Positions 42,335 through 51,941 of a DNA stretch of 57,861 bases are shown piece after piece. The notes beneath the pieces are model-generated. The model searched no databases. It saw only the letters and a program-made list of their open reading frames with translations, and was not told the DNA's origin. Position numbers and translations under genes: made by a program. Each line of letters begins with the position of its first letter. Position 1 is the stretch's first letter. The DNA comes from Selenomonadaceae bacterium (GTDB lineage: Bacteria > Bacillota > Negativicutes > Selenomonadales > Selenomonadaceae). The stretch lies in assembly GCA_030523645.1 (NCBI GenBank), contig JAUNIB010000012.1, positions 1 to 57,861 of the forward strand. Direction: 5' to 3'.

Positions 42335-42395
42335 GTCAATAAAATTTCCATAAGTAAGAAAATTTATAACTTATGGAGCGTTTGCGGAGGACGCT

Positions 42396-43835
42396 ATGAT
42401 TGGAAGAATACAGGAAAAGAAACTGCTTCAATCCCTTATCGAAGAAGAGGAAGCTCAATTCGTTGCTGTTTTTGGGAGACGGCGCATTGGCAAAACATAT
42501 CTTGTACGGGAGAGTTTCAATTATAATTTCACCTTTCAGCATACAGGAGTAAGCAATAACTCAATAAGAACTAACAGGCAGAAACAGGCACAGTTAGATA
42601 AATTTAGAGAGTCTTTGGCAGAGGCTGGATACCAGACCGGAAAAAAACTTTCTTCATGGAATGAAGCTTTTAATGCTCTTAAGGAGGTTATTAAGCGGTC
42701 GCCTGAGAAAAAGAAAGTCATTTTTATAGACGAGTTGTCATGGATGGATACCAGAGGCAGCGAGATGGTATCGGCATTGGAAAGCTTCTGGAACGGATGG
42801 GTATCTGCGCGAAAAGAGAAGGATGTAATATTGATAGTCTGTGCATCTGCAACTTATTGGATGGTCAATAATATTGTAAATGCAAAAGGGGGACTGCATA
42901 ATCGACTAACCGGGCAGATCTTTCTAAAACCGTTTACGCTAAAAGAATGTGAGGAATACGTTGTTTCCAAAAATATCATCTTAAACAGGCATCAGATTTT
43001 GCAGTGCTACATGGTCATGGGTGGGGTGCCGTACTACTGGAGTCTGCTAAAAAAAGGGAAAAGCCTGTCACAGAATATAGATGATTTGTTTTTCAGTCAG
43101 AGCGCTCCTCTAAAAAATGAATATGATAACCTCTACAAGGCTTTGTTTGACAGACCGGAGCAGTATATAAAAATAATCGAGGCGCTTAGCTCGGTGAACA
43201 AGGGAATATCGAGGGACGAAATCATAAGGATAACAGCTATCCCCGGCTCCGGAAGTTTGACACGGAAACTTGATGAATTAGAAAACTGTGGCTTTATCAG
43301 GAAATACATTCCTTATGGCTACAAGAGCCGGAATTGTTTATACCAGTTAATAGATAATTTTACGTTATTCTATTTTAAGTTCTTAAGGGGGAACCCTTCT
43401 GATGACAATTTCTGGTCTACCCAAAGCAGCTCTCCCAGGATAAAGGCGTGGAGCGGGCTCGCTTTTGAGAGAATCTGCCTGGAGCATACAGCACAGATAA
43501 AGGCTGCGCTGGGAATTGCGGGAGTACATACGGAGGTAAATGCATGGCAATGCAGTGCCGACCCGGATAAGGGAGTAATGGGCTCGCAAATAGACCTTTT
43601 AATTGCAAGAAAAGATCAGATTATAAATGTCTGTGAGATGAAGTATTCAGACACCGGATATGTCGTTGATTCAGCATTCGACAGCAGCCTCAGGAGGAAA
43701 ATATCAGATTTTAAGATTAAGACAGAGACAAAGTATTCTATTCACCCGGTATTGGTCACAACCTATGCCGTGGGAAACAGCTCGTATGCAAGTAATCTGC
43801 AGGCAGTAATTACCGCAGACGATCTCTTCTCTTGA
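42396..43835 (+). CDS. AAA-family ATPase with C-terminal DUF234 nuclease-like domain
   Basis: 479 aa. The ATPase domain has Walker A GRRRIGKTYLV and Walker B VIFIDELSWMD, followed by CASATYWM (sensor region). A winged helix lies at about 265-320 (GISRDEIIRITAIPGSGSLTRKLDELENCGFI). The C-terminal DUF234/PD-(D/E)XK-like domain shows SQIDLLIARKDQIINVCEMKYS, that is D...ExK. Related proteins are common in gut and rumen anaerobes; their role (DNA-related or defence) is not established. The region is AT-richer than the left half of the window. Confidence 0.87.
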   Translation: MIGRIQEKKLLQSLIEEEEAQFVAVFGRRRIGKTYLVRESFNYNFTFQHTGVSNNSIRTNRQKQAQLDKFRESLAEAGYQTGKKLSSWNEAFNALKEVIKRSPEKKKVIFIDELSWMDTRGSEMVSALESFWNGWVSARKEKDVILIVCASATYWMVNNIVNAKGGLHNRLTGQIFLKPFTLKECEEYVVSKNIILNRHQILQCYMVMGGVPYYWSLLKKGKSLSQNIDDLFFSQSAPLKNEYDNLYKALFDRPEQYIKIIEALSSVNKGISRDEIIRITAIPGSGSLTRKLDELENCGFIRKYIPYGYKSRNCLYQLIDNFTLFYFKFLRGNPSDDNFWSTQSSSPRIKAWSGLAFERICLEHTAQIKAALGIAGVHTEVNAWQCSADPDKGVMGSQIDLLIARKDQIINVCEMKYSDTGYVVDSAFDSSLRRKISDFKIKTETKYSIHPVLVTTYAVGNSSYASNLQAVITADDLFS

Positions 43836-43850
43836 CATTACCGGATTGAA

Positions 43851-44085
43851 TCTCTTCTCTGAAAATCGTAGGCGACATTTTGCACGGTGTGAGCCATTGC
43901 AGCTCCTTTATCCAGCAGTTTCAAGCGTCTACGAAGCGGGCAAGGGAAGGGCAGCAGCAATGAGAGAACTCTAGCTTTCAAGACTTGCCGAATCCGGACG
44001 GATTATTGCCGGTATGCATATAAGAAGTATCGGCAAGGTTCAACGGGAAGAAGACGGGGGATATAAGATTATTCCCCTGGAATGA
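43851..44085 (+). pseudogene. Degenerate ORF remnant with internal TAG
   Basis: One frame stays open across this gap except for TAG at 43972-43974. Its end reads LSRLAESGRIIAGMHIRSIGK, then IIPLE and a stop. Codon use looks coding-like but no start or SD was found and I do not recognise the family. It is probably the 3' remnant of a lost gene. The rest of the gap (44086-44231) shows no gene. Confidence 0.4.
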
Positions 44086-44247
44086 ACCGTACCGGAGAAA
44101 TATTTGAAAAGGGACGATGGTATCAGAAGATGTCCATCGGATGTCTTATACGGATTTATGGTGACTACTGCTTATTTGCTGCTTTTAGCCGAGATCGTAT
44201 TAAACGATACAAAATGAGCAGGGGATTACTCAAAGGAGTTTTTGAAG

Positions 44248-46017
44248 ATGAAAAAAATACTGAGAAATATGCTCTTAGCCGCTTGCCTTTTCTCTCTTCC
44301 TTTATCTGCTTCTGCAGCTGCTAAGGATGAAGCGAAGGACGTCAATAATCTGAAATGGTGGCAGAAGACTGTCGTTTACGAGGCCTATCCCAACAGCTTT
44401 TTAGATACTGTCGGCAACGGTATTGGCGACCTTAATGGCATCACTGCCAAGCTTGATTATCTGCAAAAGCTGGGCGTCGGCGCGATTTGGCTTACTCCTA
44501 TATATACCTCTCCCATGGGTGACAACGGCTACGATGTAGCAGACTACTGTGCTATCAACCCTCTGTACGGCACTATGGACGATATGGAAAACCTCATCAA
44601 GGAAGCGGACAAGCGCGGCATTAAAATCGTTATGGATCTGGTAGTAAACCATACCTCCGAGGAAAGTCAATGGTTTAAGGAGTCCAGCTCTGACAAAGAC
44701 AGCGAATTCAGTGACTGGTATATTTGGCGCGATGCTGCACCTGACGGCAAAGAGCCTAATAACTGGGGCAGCATCTTTGGCGGCTCTGCCTGGACCTGGT
44801 CCGAGAAGCGCCAGCAATACTACCTGCACACCTTTGCTCCCTTCCAGCCTGATTTGAACTGGGAAAATCCCAAGGTACGCAAGGCGATTTACGATGTAGC
44901 CAACTTCTGGCTCGATAAGGGAGTCGGCGGCTTTAGGATTGATGCTGTTCCCTACATCAAGAAGCCGGCCTCCTTTGCCAATGGCACTATTGATAAAGCT
45001 ACCGGCTTTGCTCCTATCCACAATGAAACTGCCAATACGCCCGGTATTCTTGATTACCTGCACGAATTCAAGCAGGAAGTCGAGGAAGGCAAGGACATCT
45101 TTACTGTCGGCGAAGCCAATGGCGTTGCTGCCGATCAGCTCCACCAGTGGGTCGGTAAGAATGGCGTTTTTGATATGATTTTCGAGTTCAGCCATGTAAA
45201 TGTCAAATTCGCTGACGGTGAGGTCTGGCACAAGACCAAGGCCTGGAAGCTGACCGAACTGAAGCAGGCTATTGCCGCCAGTCAGGCCAATACCGCTTCT
45301 GACGGCTGGTATCCTATCTTCTTTGAAAACCATGACCAGCCCCGCTCCGTCAATAACTTCCTGCATGAAGGAGCCGATACTGTCCAGGGAGCAAAGGCCT
45401 TGGGCATGCTCCTGATGACCCTAAGAGGCACACCTTTCCTCTATCAGGGCGAAGAGCTGGGCATGAGCAATGTCTCCTGGACCTCTATCAAGGACTTCAA
45501 CGACCTGTCTACCCATAATCAATACAAGCTGGCTCTTGATAATGGCCACGGTCATGAGGGCGCTATTAAGATAATGCAAAAGCACAGCCGTGACAATGCC
45601 AGAACTCCTATGCAGTGGAACACCGAAGCGCAGGCCGGCTTCACCACCGGCAAGCCCTGGCTGGCCGTCAACGACAACTATATGCTCGTCAATGCCGAAG
45701 CAGAAGCGGCTGATCCCGGCTCTGTGCTGTCCTGGTATCACAAGCTCCACGCGCTTCGCAAGGCCAATCCCGTGCTTATCGCCGGCGACTATCAGGAGCT
45801 GCTGGCCGATAATGAGGCAATCTTTGCCTATACGAGAAACGATGAAAACACGCAGGCGATAGTCCTGATTAATTTCACCGGCGATACCGTAAGCTATCCC
45901 AAGGAGCTGGTTACTGATGCCAAGCTGCTTCTTTCCAGCTGCGACGGCACCAAGCGGGGCAAGCTCCGCCCCTATGAGGCTGTTTGCTGGACAAAGAACA
46001 TAAGCAGGAGGAGTTAA
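44248..46017 (+). CDS. Exported GH13 alpha-glucosidase/alpha-amylase-family enzyme
   Basis: 589 aa with a signal peptide (about 1-24, ending LSASAAA). The GH13 barrel carries the four conserved regions: DLVVNHTS, GFRIDAVPYI (nucleophile Asp), FTVGEAN (acid/base Glu) and FFENHDQPR (Asp). The YEAYPNSFLDTVGNGIGDLNGI start resembles oligo-1,6-glucosidase/trehalose-type members. Export suggests that it trims malto- or isomalto-oligosaccharides in the periplasm or outside. ATG44248 has AAAGGAG 9 bases upstream; an in-frame TTG at 44242 is ignored. Confidence 0.93.
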   Translation: MKKILRNMLLAACLFSLPLSASAAAKDEAKDVNNLKWWQKTVVYEAYPNSFLDTVGNGIGDLNGITAKLDYLQKLGVGAIWLTPIYTSPMGDNGYDVADYCAINPLYGTMDDMENLIKEADKRGIKIVMDLVVNHTSEESQWFKESSSDKDSEFSDWYIWRDAAPDGKEPNNWGSIFGGSAWTWSEKRQQYYLHTFAPFQPDLNWENPKVRKAIYDVANFWLDKGVGGFRIDAVPYIKKPASFANGTIDKATGFAPIHNETANTPGILDYLHEFKQEVEEGKDIFTVGEANGVAADQLHQWVGKNGVFDMIFEFSHVNVKFADGEVWHKTKAWKLTELKQAIAASQANTASDGWYPIFFENHDQPRSVNNFLHEGADTVQGAKALGMLLMTLRGTPFLYQGEELGMSNVSWTSIKDFNDLSTHNQYKLALDNGHGHEGAIKIMQKHSRDNARTPMQWNTEAQAGFTTGKPWLAVNDNYMLVNAEAEAADPGSVLSWYHKLHALRKANPVLIAGDYQELLADNEAIFAYTRNDENTQAIVLINFTGDTVSYPKELVTDAKLLLSSCDGTKRGKLRPYEAVCWTKNISRRS

Positions 46018-46106
46018 GCTCATCATGGTGTACGAGTGTACTATGAGGATACCGAAAGGACGGATTTAGAAAATAACAGAAAATTGTTCCTGTTCGGTGC
46101 CAATTA

Positions 46107-46150
46107 AAAGGAGGTTCAAGCTATGCCACGGCACGGCTTGAACCTCCTTT
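46107..46150 (+). terminator. Terminator after the GH13 gene
   Basis: AAAGGAGGTTCAAGC and GCTTGAACCTCCTTT form a 15-bp perfect stem, about 90 bp after the GH13 stop codon. On the plus strand AGTGTTTGATTTTATT follows, so the T-tract is imperfect. Confidence 0.7.
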
Positions 46151-46267
46151 AGTGTTTGATTTTATTATTATCATTCCGAATAATGCCTTACGATTTATTG
46201 AGGTTGCTTTTTTTGCAGCATTTGGAAGTTTTTCTTATTTCTTAAGACCTTGGATGGTGTAATGGCT

Positions 46268-46552
46268 TTAGGCGGTTCGAGGAACAAATTGTATTTTCAA
46301 GTCCATATTTAAGCCTTTGGCCAATCTTTTAAGCATTTTAAGGGAAGGATTTTTACTGCCATTTTCAAGCTTGCTTATATCGGCCTGATTTATTTTTGTG
46401 CGAGCTGCCAAGTCTGCCTGGGTAATATTTTGATCTTTACGAGCAGCAATGATTGCCCGGATAATATCCATCTCCGGTTGAATGTTCTCATATTCTTTTC
46501 TGAAATCTTCATCCTTTAAACGCGTTGCAAGCGAGTCTCTGAAAGAACGCAT
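46268..46552 (-). CDS. HigA-like HTH (XRE) antitoxin
   Basis: 94 aa. The Xre/Cro HTH spans about 35-85, with NITQADLAARTKINQADISKLENGSK (recognition helix), and the N-terminal part is helical. It is encoded 3 bp after the toxin gene. It should bind and neutralise the toxin and repress the operon at the palindrome at 46929-46956. Confidence 0.9.
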   Translation of the reverse strand: MRSFRDSLATRLKDEDFRKEYENIQPEMDIIRAIIAARKDQNITQADLAARTKINQADISKLENGSKNPSLKMLKRLAKGLNMDLKIQFVPRTA

Positions 46553-46555
46553 GGG

Positions 46556-46912
46556 TTATTCATCCCTTTCCCAAAATTCCTGTCTGTATTTAATTGCGGT
46601 GCGTAGTTCATTTTTCGGCGTCTTTTGTGTCTTTTTAACAAACCCGTTTGGGAGGATTATCTTTTTGTCAACGTAAAAGAAGTATAACACACGGGTTATA
46701 TTATTTGAGACCTTAGCCCGGAGTTCAAAAATTCCATCCTGAAAATGCTCGCTGTATGGCATTCTCAAGGCAGGACTGTTTTCTTCCAAAAATTCAATCA
46801 TGCCATACATTTTAGCTGCCATTTTGTTGTCCAATGAGTCAAGGAACTCCTGGACAGGGCAGGCTCCATTGGGTTTCTCGTATAGCAGAACATCATACCT
46901 GTTAGCGGACAT
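46556..46912 (-). CDS. HigB/RelE-like toxin (Gp49 family)
   Basis: 118 aa. The family pattern is clear: YDVLLYEKPNGACPVQEFLDSL, ELRAKVSNNITRVLYFFYVDKKIILPNGFVKKTQKTPKNE. Such toxins cut mRNA on the ribosome. The gene order toxin-antitoxin is the HigBA order. SD GAGGTGACGAA precedes the ATG. Confidence 0.92.
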   Translation of the reverse strand: MSANRYDVLLYEKPNGACPVQEFLDSLDNKMAAKMYGMIEFLEENSPALRMPYSEHFQDGIFELRAKVSNNITRVLYFFYVDKKIILPNGFVKKTQKTPKNELRTAIKYRQEFWERDE

Positions 46913-46928
46913 TTCGTCACCTCAAACA

Positions 46929-46958
46929 GACAATATGGTATTTTTACCATATTGTCAA
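46929..46958 (-). promoter_or_regulatory. Toxin-antitoxin promoter overlapped by a 12-bp-arm operator palindrome
   Basis: GACAATATGGTA (46929-46940) and TACCATATTGTC (46945-46956) are perfect inverted repeats with a 4-bp centre. On the minus strand TTGACA (46953-46958), 17 bp and TATTGT (46930-46935) form the promoter, so the palindrome covers both hexamers and the spacer. HigA binding here would block RNA polymerase. Confidence 0.82.
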
Positions 46959-47109
46959 GAAGACACCATTTATTTTTGAGTATTTTTATAGTTCGCAACT
47001 TTTTTCGAGATATTCCTCGCAATGTGTAATAAAATCAATTGTGTCTGGTTTTTAGATAATTTTGACATCTCGGTCGGAGGTGGCATGCATAGAAGCCAGA
47101 TATTACAAG

Positions 47110-47174
47110 AAAACCACCAGCTTATCCTCCTTGGGGAATTGAACCCCTATGGAACCGATGGGCTGGTGGTTTTT
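47110..47174 (+). terminator. Two-tier hairpin with T-run
   Basis: AAAACCACCAGC (47110-47121) and GCTGGTGGTTTT (47162-47173) form a 12-bp perfect outer stem followed by T5. An inner hairpin pairs GGGG with CCCC. No clear gene precedes it on the plus strand; a 62-codon ORF (47022-47210) spans the hairpin and is not credible. It could end a small RNA or a decayed gene. The rest of 46959-47273 shows nothing else. Confidence 0.6.
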
Positions 47175-47273
47175 CATTTAGCTATATTTTTTCGTACAGA
47201 GTCCCAATAAAGGGCTTGAAATAGAGTATGATGGAAGCAGAACAACAGGGGAATAAAGAAGGAGGTGAACAAT

Positions 47274-48850
47274 TTGAGCGTGTTGGATAAACTGGGACAG
47301 ATTTTAAAAATGAGAGACACACAGACCGCTGATTCATCGCATGAAGATGAACAGGAGGAGATAATGCCTGACTATCTTCCGGATCCTTATGATGAATCTC
47401 AAAGGGGAATGATTCGCCGCCGCTCTGTGTTCACCTATAATTTCCATGCCAAAAGCTGGGAAACAGCAGAGGGTAAACTGGCGACAGAACCAATTGAATT
47501 AAACGATGTTCTTGCAGTTTTCTCATATAGCGGCGCATCAAAGAGAAAATATCTAATCTGGTGTCCGCATCATGAGAGATACGAAACACCTCTGTTCCCG
47601 CTAAAGGATAATGAACTGACTACTGCGGAAGGATGTCATTTTACAGGGCATGTCTGTATCGTTCAGAGAGAAACCGCAGACCATTCGGAATTGCACCTAC
47701 ATATACCAATGTTAAAGGCTAAGACAGAATTGCGGCATACCTGTTGTATCCTTTTGACATGAATCTGCCCTGCCTGTTCAGTGCTTTGACCAGACCGGAC
47801 TACGAGGTTTTTTACGAGAGATTGAGGGAACTTAGGAAGGAAGAAGACGCTCCGGAAGAACTCATGAGTCCGAGAGGGACAGGGGATGGATGGAGAGGTA
47901 TATTTTCCAGGACGGCCACAAACAATTTCCCCCTTCTTTGCAGGATATACGGATTAAAACCCAGTAAGGGACTGCGGAAGGTATATACACGAAATCCTGC
48001 AGGGGTTTTGGTTCATTTTGCCATGAAGGAGCTTGGCTTTACCGATGTCAATATCATATCGGACTACTATTACAGAGGCGACGATATAGGCATAACTGCA
48101 AAAGCAGAAACACCGGGCGATATTTTTGGAAACAGCAGAATCTACAGTCTGCTGGGTGATTTCTACAAGAAAGATGGGAAGTTCTATATCTCAAAAATAC
48201 TTGAGGAAAAGGGAGAACGGGCGGCTGCGATTGCCATGGAGCGGCTGGTAAGGAGATACAATCCTTCTTCAGGTGATGCGCGCAGGATTATTGACGATGC
48301 ACTAAAAATGTATCGGTCTTATTATGATGAGTTGACCCCGGAACTGCGGAGGGATATGATTGTGAACGAGCCGACAAAGGCTGTTCACGACAGACTGTCT
48401 GCATTTATCACAGCCCTGAAGAGAAAATTCAGATTATTTGCTGTTAAACCAGAGCAGGTCGCGCTTGAAGGTGTGTCCGGCAAAATGATAATCAGCCTTG
48501 CCCGAAATACTGATGTGCTGCAGGAGACTGGAAGCACGCTTCATAACTGTGTAGCGTCTTATGCAGATCTTGCGGCAAAAGGTGAAGTGTCGGTATTTAC
48601 CGGGGCAATAGAGGGAAAGACAGTTGCCTGCATAGATGTAAGACACAGCAAGGCCGGCTTTTCCATCTATCAGGCACTGGGAAAATATAATCATATCTTG
48701 GAACCTGACGAGCAGATGATGATTCTAAGCTGGGTGCGGGAAAAGAATATATCCGTTGCGTGTACCCATTTGCAGCAGGCGATGAGAGAGGAGAAAAAGC
48801 AGAAACCTAAAGCTCCTGTATGGGAACTGGTACACAAGAGAAATCAATGA
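47274..48850 (+). pseudogene. PcfJ-like protein gene with one frameshift
   Basis: The first 163 codons (from TTG47274, SD AAGGAGGTGA) run through RRSVFTYNFHAKSWETAEG and LIWCPHHERYETPLFP, then hit a stop at about 47762. A different frame continues IAAYLLYPFDMNLPCLF from about 47729 to 48850. It ends with the PcfJ hallmark LHNCVASYADLAAKGEVSVF and ACIDVR. PcfJ-like proteins are single chains of about 500-600 aa, encoded on plasmids, conjugative elements and accessory regions. The join near 47720-47730 implies one indel. Alternatively the second part is translated separately from TTG or ATG near 47744-47759. Confidence 0.7.
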
Positions 48851-48891
48851 ATGCAATATTGAAAGAGAGCGCAGACTGGAGGAAGTGAAAA

Positions 48892-50187
48892 ATGGAAACG
48901 ATTTCAGCAAAAGTATTCATAATAGCAACAATGCTGATTCAGCAGATATACAGACTGGTCCTCACGCACATGGAAGATGTTCAGAGGAAAAAGCCACTGC
49001 CTGAAGAGGTGGCGGATGTCTATGATGCTGACAGATATCAGAAGTATCTGGAGTACACTGCAGACAGGAAGAAGCTTCGTAATAAATTCAAGATTATTAA
49101 TATTGCAGCTGACTGTGCAGTCCTCTTTTCTCCAATCTTTTCACATATAGAGAGAATGAGTAACGGGGATCCCTATAAAACATTTTTTATTACCTACGGG
49201 ATAATGTGGCTCATTACTTTGGTCACGGATACATGGTCTTCCTATGAGGGGACATTTAGGATTTTGGAGAAATATGGTCTCAACAAAAAGGATAAGAAGG
49301 AGTTTGTAAAGGATGAAGTCCTGCAACAGTCCCTCAACCTGTTTATAACAGTTGTCTTTATGCTTCTCGTAATATATGCGGGTGAGCATTTTGCGGCGTG
49401 GACGGATAATTTCTCTGTTGGCTTTACTACAAGTCTGGTTATTTGTTCCGGAGTGTTTGCAGTTGGGTACGGCTTTGTATGCATTGCGAAGCTCATAAGC
49501 TACTTTGTTCTTAAGAAACAGTATGTGTTTACTCCTTTGGAAGAGGGGGAGCTCAGGGATAAGATAAATATGCTGCAGGAAGGGTGCGAAAAGAAGGTAA
49601 AGGAGATAAACGTCTACAACGAGTCGAAGAAAACGACCATGAAGAATGCGTTCCTTCTGAAACTCTTTTGGCACAGGGAATTCGGCATAGCAGATAACTT
49701 CATTACGGGAAATGCAGAAGGCGAACTGCTGGCGGTTCTTTCCCATGAGATCGGTCATCTGAAGCACAGGAAGGATCTGAGGAACTTCATTATGTACGGA
49801 CTTGTCGGATGTTATTTCCTGATGGTGGCGTACACTCTGTCCAACCCCGGTCTGTGTCTGTGGCTGAATGCGTGGATAAGGGATTCCTTTAATATCTCCG
49901 AAAACAACTATGTGCTGCTGATGATGGTGTATGGTGATCTCCTTAGCCCGATTCTGTTCCTTAACGGAATTTACATGGCATACGTATCACGGTGTGAAGA
50001 ATATGAGGCCGATCGTGAAGCTGTTAAGAACGGCTATGGCGAGGAGCTGATAAAGACTTTTAAGACTCTGAGCAGCGACGAACTGATCAATGTAAATCCG
50101 CATCCGTTTACTGAAATTACGGAATATGATCATCCCGGTATGTACAGAAGAATTAAGGCCATACGGGAAGCAGTGGCCCTGAGGTAA
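48892..50187 (+). CDS. M48-family membrane metallopeptidase
   Basis: 431 aa with about five or six membrane segments. The zinc motif is LAVLSHEIGHLKH (HExxH), with the third ligand in SRCEEYEADREAVKNG. This matches Ste24/HtpX-like peptidases that cleave membrane or lipidated substrates. The start lies 41 bp after the PcfJ-like gene, so the two are probably cotranscribed. SD GGAGGAAGTGAAA precedes the ATG. Confidence 0.9.
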   Translation: METISAKVFIIATMLIQQIYRLVLTHMEDVQRKKPLPEEVADVYDADRYQKYLEYTADRKKLRNKFKIINIAADCAVLFSPIFSHIERMSNGDPYKTFFITYGIMWLITLVTDTWSSYEGTFRILEKYGLNKKDKKEFVKDEVLQQSLNLFITVVFMLLVIYAGEHFAAWTDNFSVGFTTSLVICSGVFAVGYGFVCIAKLISYFVLKKQYVFTPLEEGELRDKINMLQEGCEKKVKEINVYNESKKTTMKNAFLLKLFWHREFGIADNFITGNAEGELLAVLSHEIGHLKHRKDLRNFIMYGLVGCYFLMVAYTLSNPGLCLWLNAWIRDSFNISENNYVLLMMVYGDLLSPILFLNGIYMAYVSRCEEYEADREAVKNGYGEELIKTFKTLSSDELINVNPHPFTEITEYDHPGMYRRIKAIREAVALR

Positions 50188-50812
50188 ATCAGCAGCAGAT
50201 TCTGAGAAAATGGCAAAATTTTTTGAAAGAGTATCAGAAAAATAGTTAAAACTTCCGATAGTGAGAAATTATAGGAAGTAATGGCGGGGGGAGAAGTAAA
50301 ACCATCTGCATTACAAGCATGAGGAGTTATAAAGAATAAATAATAAAGAACACTGCCAGCAGAGGTGAAAACTGCTGACAGCATCATTGGATTACAGGTT
50401 TTATCGGTCATTCTGAAGTTTTTAAGTTGGGGGATTGCCAAAGGCTCCCGCATCCAAAAAGTGATAAACTGGCCTCCATGCTGGTATATTTGCAGTAATG
50501 ACACAATGCTTATCTATGCTGATCCTTTACCCGTCGCTATTATCAACTTCTGCTAATCTGATATTTGTAATAGTTGAAGTCATGCCGAAGAATGGCATGA
50601 GACGATTTTATAGCACAGGAAAGCCGTTAATTACATATAATAAAAGGACTGGGCCAACTGTAATTTGGATAAGGTATGACTGGCTTTGAACGGAAAGGTG
50701 TGACTTGTCTCTTTAGTATTCAAAACCAATTAATTATGTATACCAATATTGATTAAACTATCAACCAAGGTCTCATCGCCCTGCCCTTCAATCAAAATTT
50801 AATTATCAAAAC
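50188..50812. other. Gene-free stretch after the M48 gene
   Basis: Short ORFs occur on both strands, but none has an SD, a recognisable family or consistent codon use. Sequence composition is AT-rich. It looks like decayed DNA. Confidence 0.5.
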
Positions 50813-50858
50813 AAAAAGCTGGAATCTGCCTAAGCAACAGACTCCAGCTTTTTTTTTT
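50813..50858. terminator. Terminator (bidirectional) near the 144-aa hypothetical gene
   Basis: AAAAAGCTGGA(A)TCTG and CAGACTCCAGCTTTTT pair with a 9-nt loop. Nine or more T follow on the plus strand and TTTTTG on the minus strand, where it lies 90 bp after the hypothetical gene. Confidence 0.85.
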
Positions 50859-50948
50859 AGAAGAAGATGAGTTAATTTTTCACAAACTAAAAATTGCAGA
50901 ACTAATTGACCTACTGTTTGGACAATCAATAAGATAAAAACCCATCAT

Positions 50949-51383
50949 TTACATCGACTCGTCCACGGCCTTGCGGATTTTCTCCTGCGCTTCCTCATCG
51001 TCCGTGTATTTATTGAACAGCCCGGCGATATCACCCTTGATCTTCGTATAGCCTTCAAGGGCCTCGGTACATTTAGCTTTAATCTCATCCGATACATCGT
51101 CATAATCCTGATATTCTTGGATAAAGACCAGCGCCTTCTTCAGAGCTTCATCCTCCAGCTTGGACTTCTCGTCACCTTCGGCATCCACGGACTCATTGTA
51201 TACAGCTACCCAGGCATCGTACAGAACCGTATCTTCCTCGGTCAGCGTATACTCATCCGTAAATTTGTCCGCACTCTCCATAATTTCGTTTACCAGCTCC
51301 TGGACCCGGTACATCTCCTTGCCGGCCTCGACCGTTGTTTTTACCGTATCCACCACTGCATTAAAAGCATCAAACAATCCCAT
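50949..51383 (-). CDS. Hypothetical acidic helical protein
   Basis: 144 aa. No family recognised. The sequence is Glu/Asp-rich and predicted helical, with no signal peptide or membrane helix. The N-terminus MGLFDAFNAVVDTVKTTVEAGKEM is amphipathic. A good SD (AAAGGAGGAAAAATC) precedes the ATG, codon use is regular and a terminator follows, so the gene is real. It is about 195 bp downstream of a CheY-like gene on the same strand. Confidence 0.75.
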   Translation of the reverse strand: MGLFDAFNAVVDTVKTTVEAGKEMYRVQELVNEIMESADKFTDEYTLTEEDTVLYDAWVAVYNESVDAEGDEKSKLEDEALKKALVFIQEYQDYDDVSDEIKAKCTEALEGYTKIKGDIAGLFNKYTDDEEAQEKIRKAVDESM

Positions 51384-51578
51384 GATTTTTCCTCCTTTAA
51401 TATTCTCCTATACGGCTATTTTACTATTGATAGATACTCAAAGCTATAAAGAAAGACCACTCGATGGCCGGTCACAGGGGGAATCAAAAATATCCCGAAG
51501 TTCCAATGGCATCAGCAGTCTTTTGGGTTATAGCTTAGCAGACGAATCAAATTCGCGTTTTGTTTAGTTCTCTATATG

Positions 51579-51941
51579 TCAAATCTTCAGACCTTCCTCT
51601 ATCTTTTCCTTCAGCTCCTGAAGAGATATCGGCTTTGGCAGGACGGCATAGGCTCCTCGGCCCAGTGCCTCTTTTTCAATATCTATCTGAGTTGCAAAGG
51701 CGGAGCATATAAGTACCTTTGCATTGCGGTCAAGCGCTATAAGCTTGTCCAACGTATCAAGGCCATTCATCCCTATCATGACGATATCAAGGATGACGAT
51801 ATCCGGCTTCACCTCATTGTATCTGCGCAGCAGCTCCTCACCTGAGGCAGCGGTCTCGAATATGTGCCCTGTTTCCTCCACCAGCGCAGAGATAAGTTCT
51901 CTTATAAAGGGTGAGTCATCGGTTATAAAAATCTTTGCCAT
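51579..51941 (-). CDS. Single-domain (CheY-like) response regulator
   Basis: 120 aa, receiver domain only. The acidic pair is in FITDDSP, the phospho-acceptor Asp in DIVILDIVMIGMNG, the Thr/Ser position as LICSAFA and the Lys in VLPKPIS. No output domain is present, so it acts through a partner. A chemotaxis or phosphorelay role is possible, given the MCP and HD-GYP regulator in the window. Confidence 0.93.
   Translation of the reverse strand: MAKIFITDDSPFIRELISALVEETGHIFETAASGEELLRRYNEVKPDIVILDIVMIGMNGLDTLDKLIALDRNAKVLICSAFATQIDIEKEALGRGAYAVLPKPISLQELKEKIEEGLKI

Noticed and set aside
47100..47180. tRNA gene on the minus strand
   Set aside because: Only a T-arm-like hairpin fits. No D-arm, anticodon arm or acceptor stem can be formed.
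47022..47210. 62-codon plus-strand ORF
   Set aside because: It runs through a perfect 12-bp terminator-type stem, has no SD and no recognisable motif.
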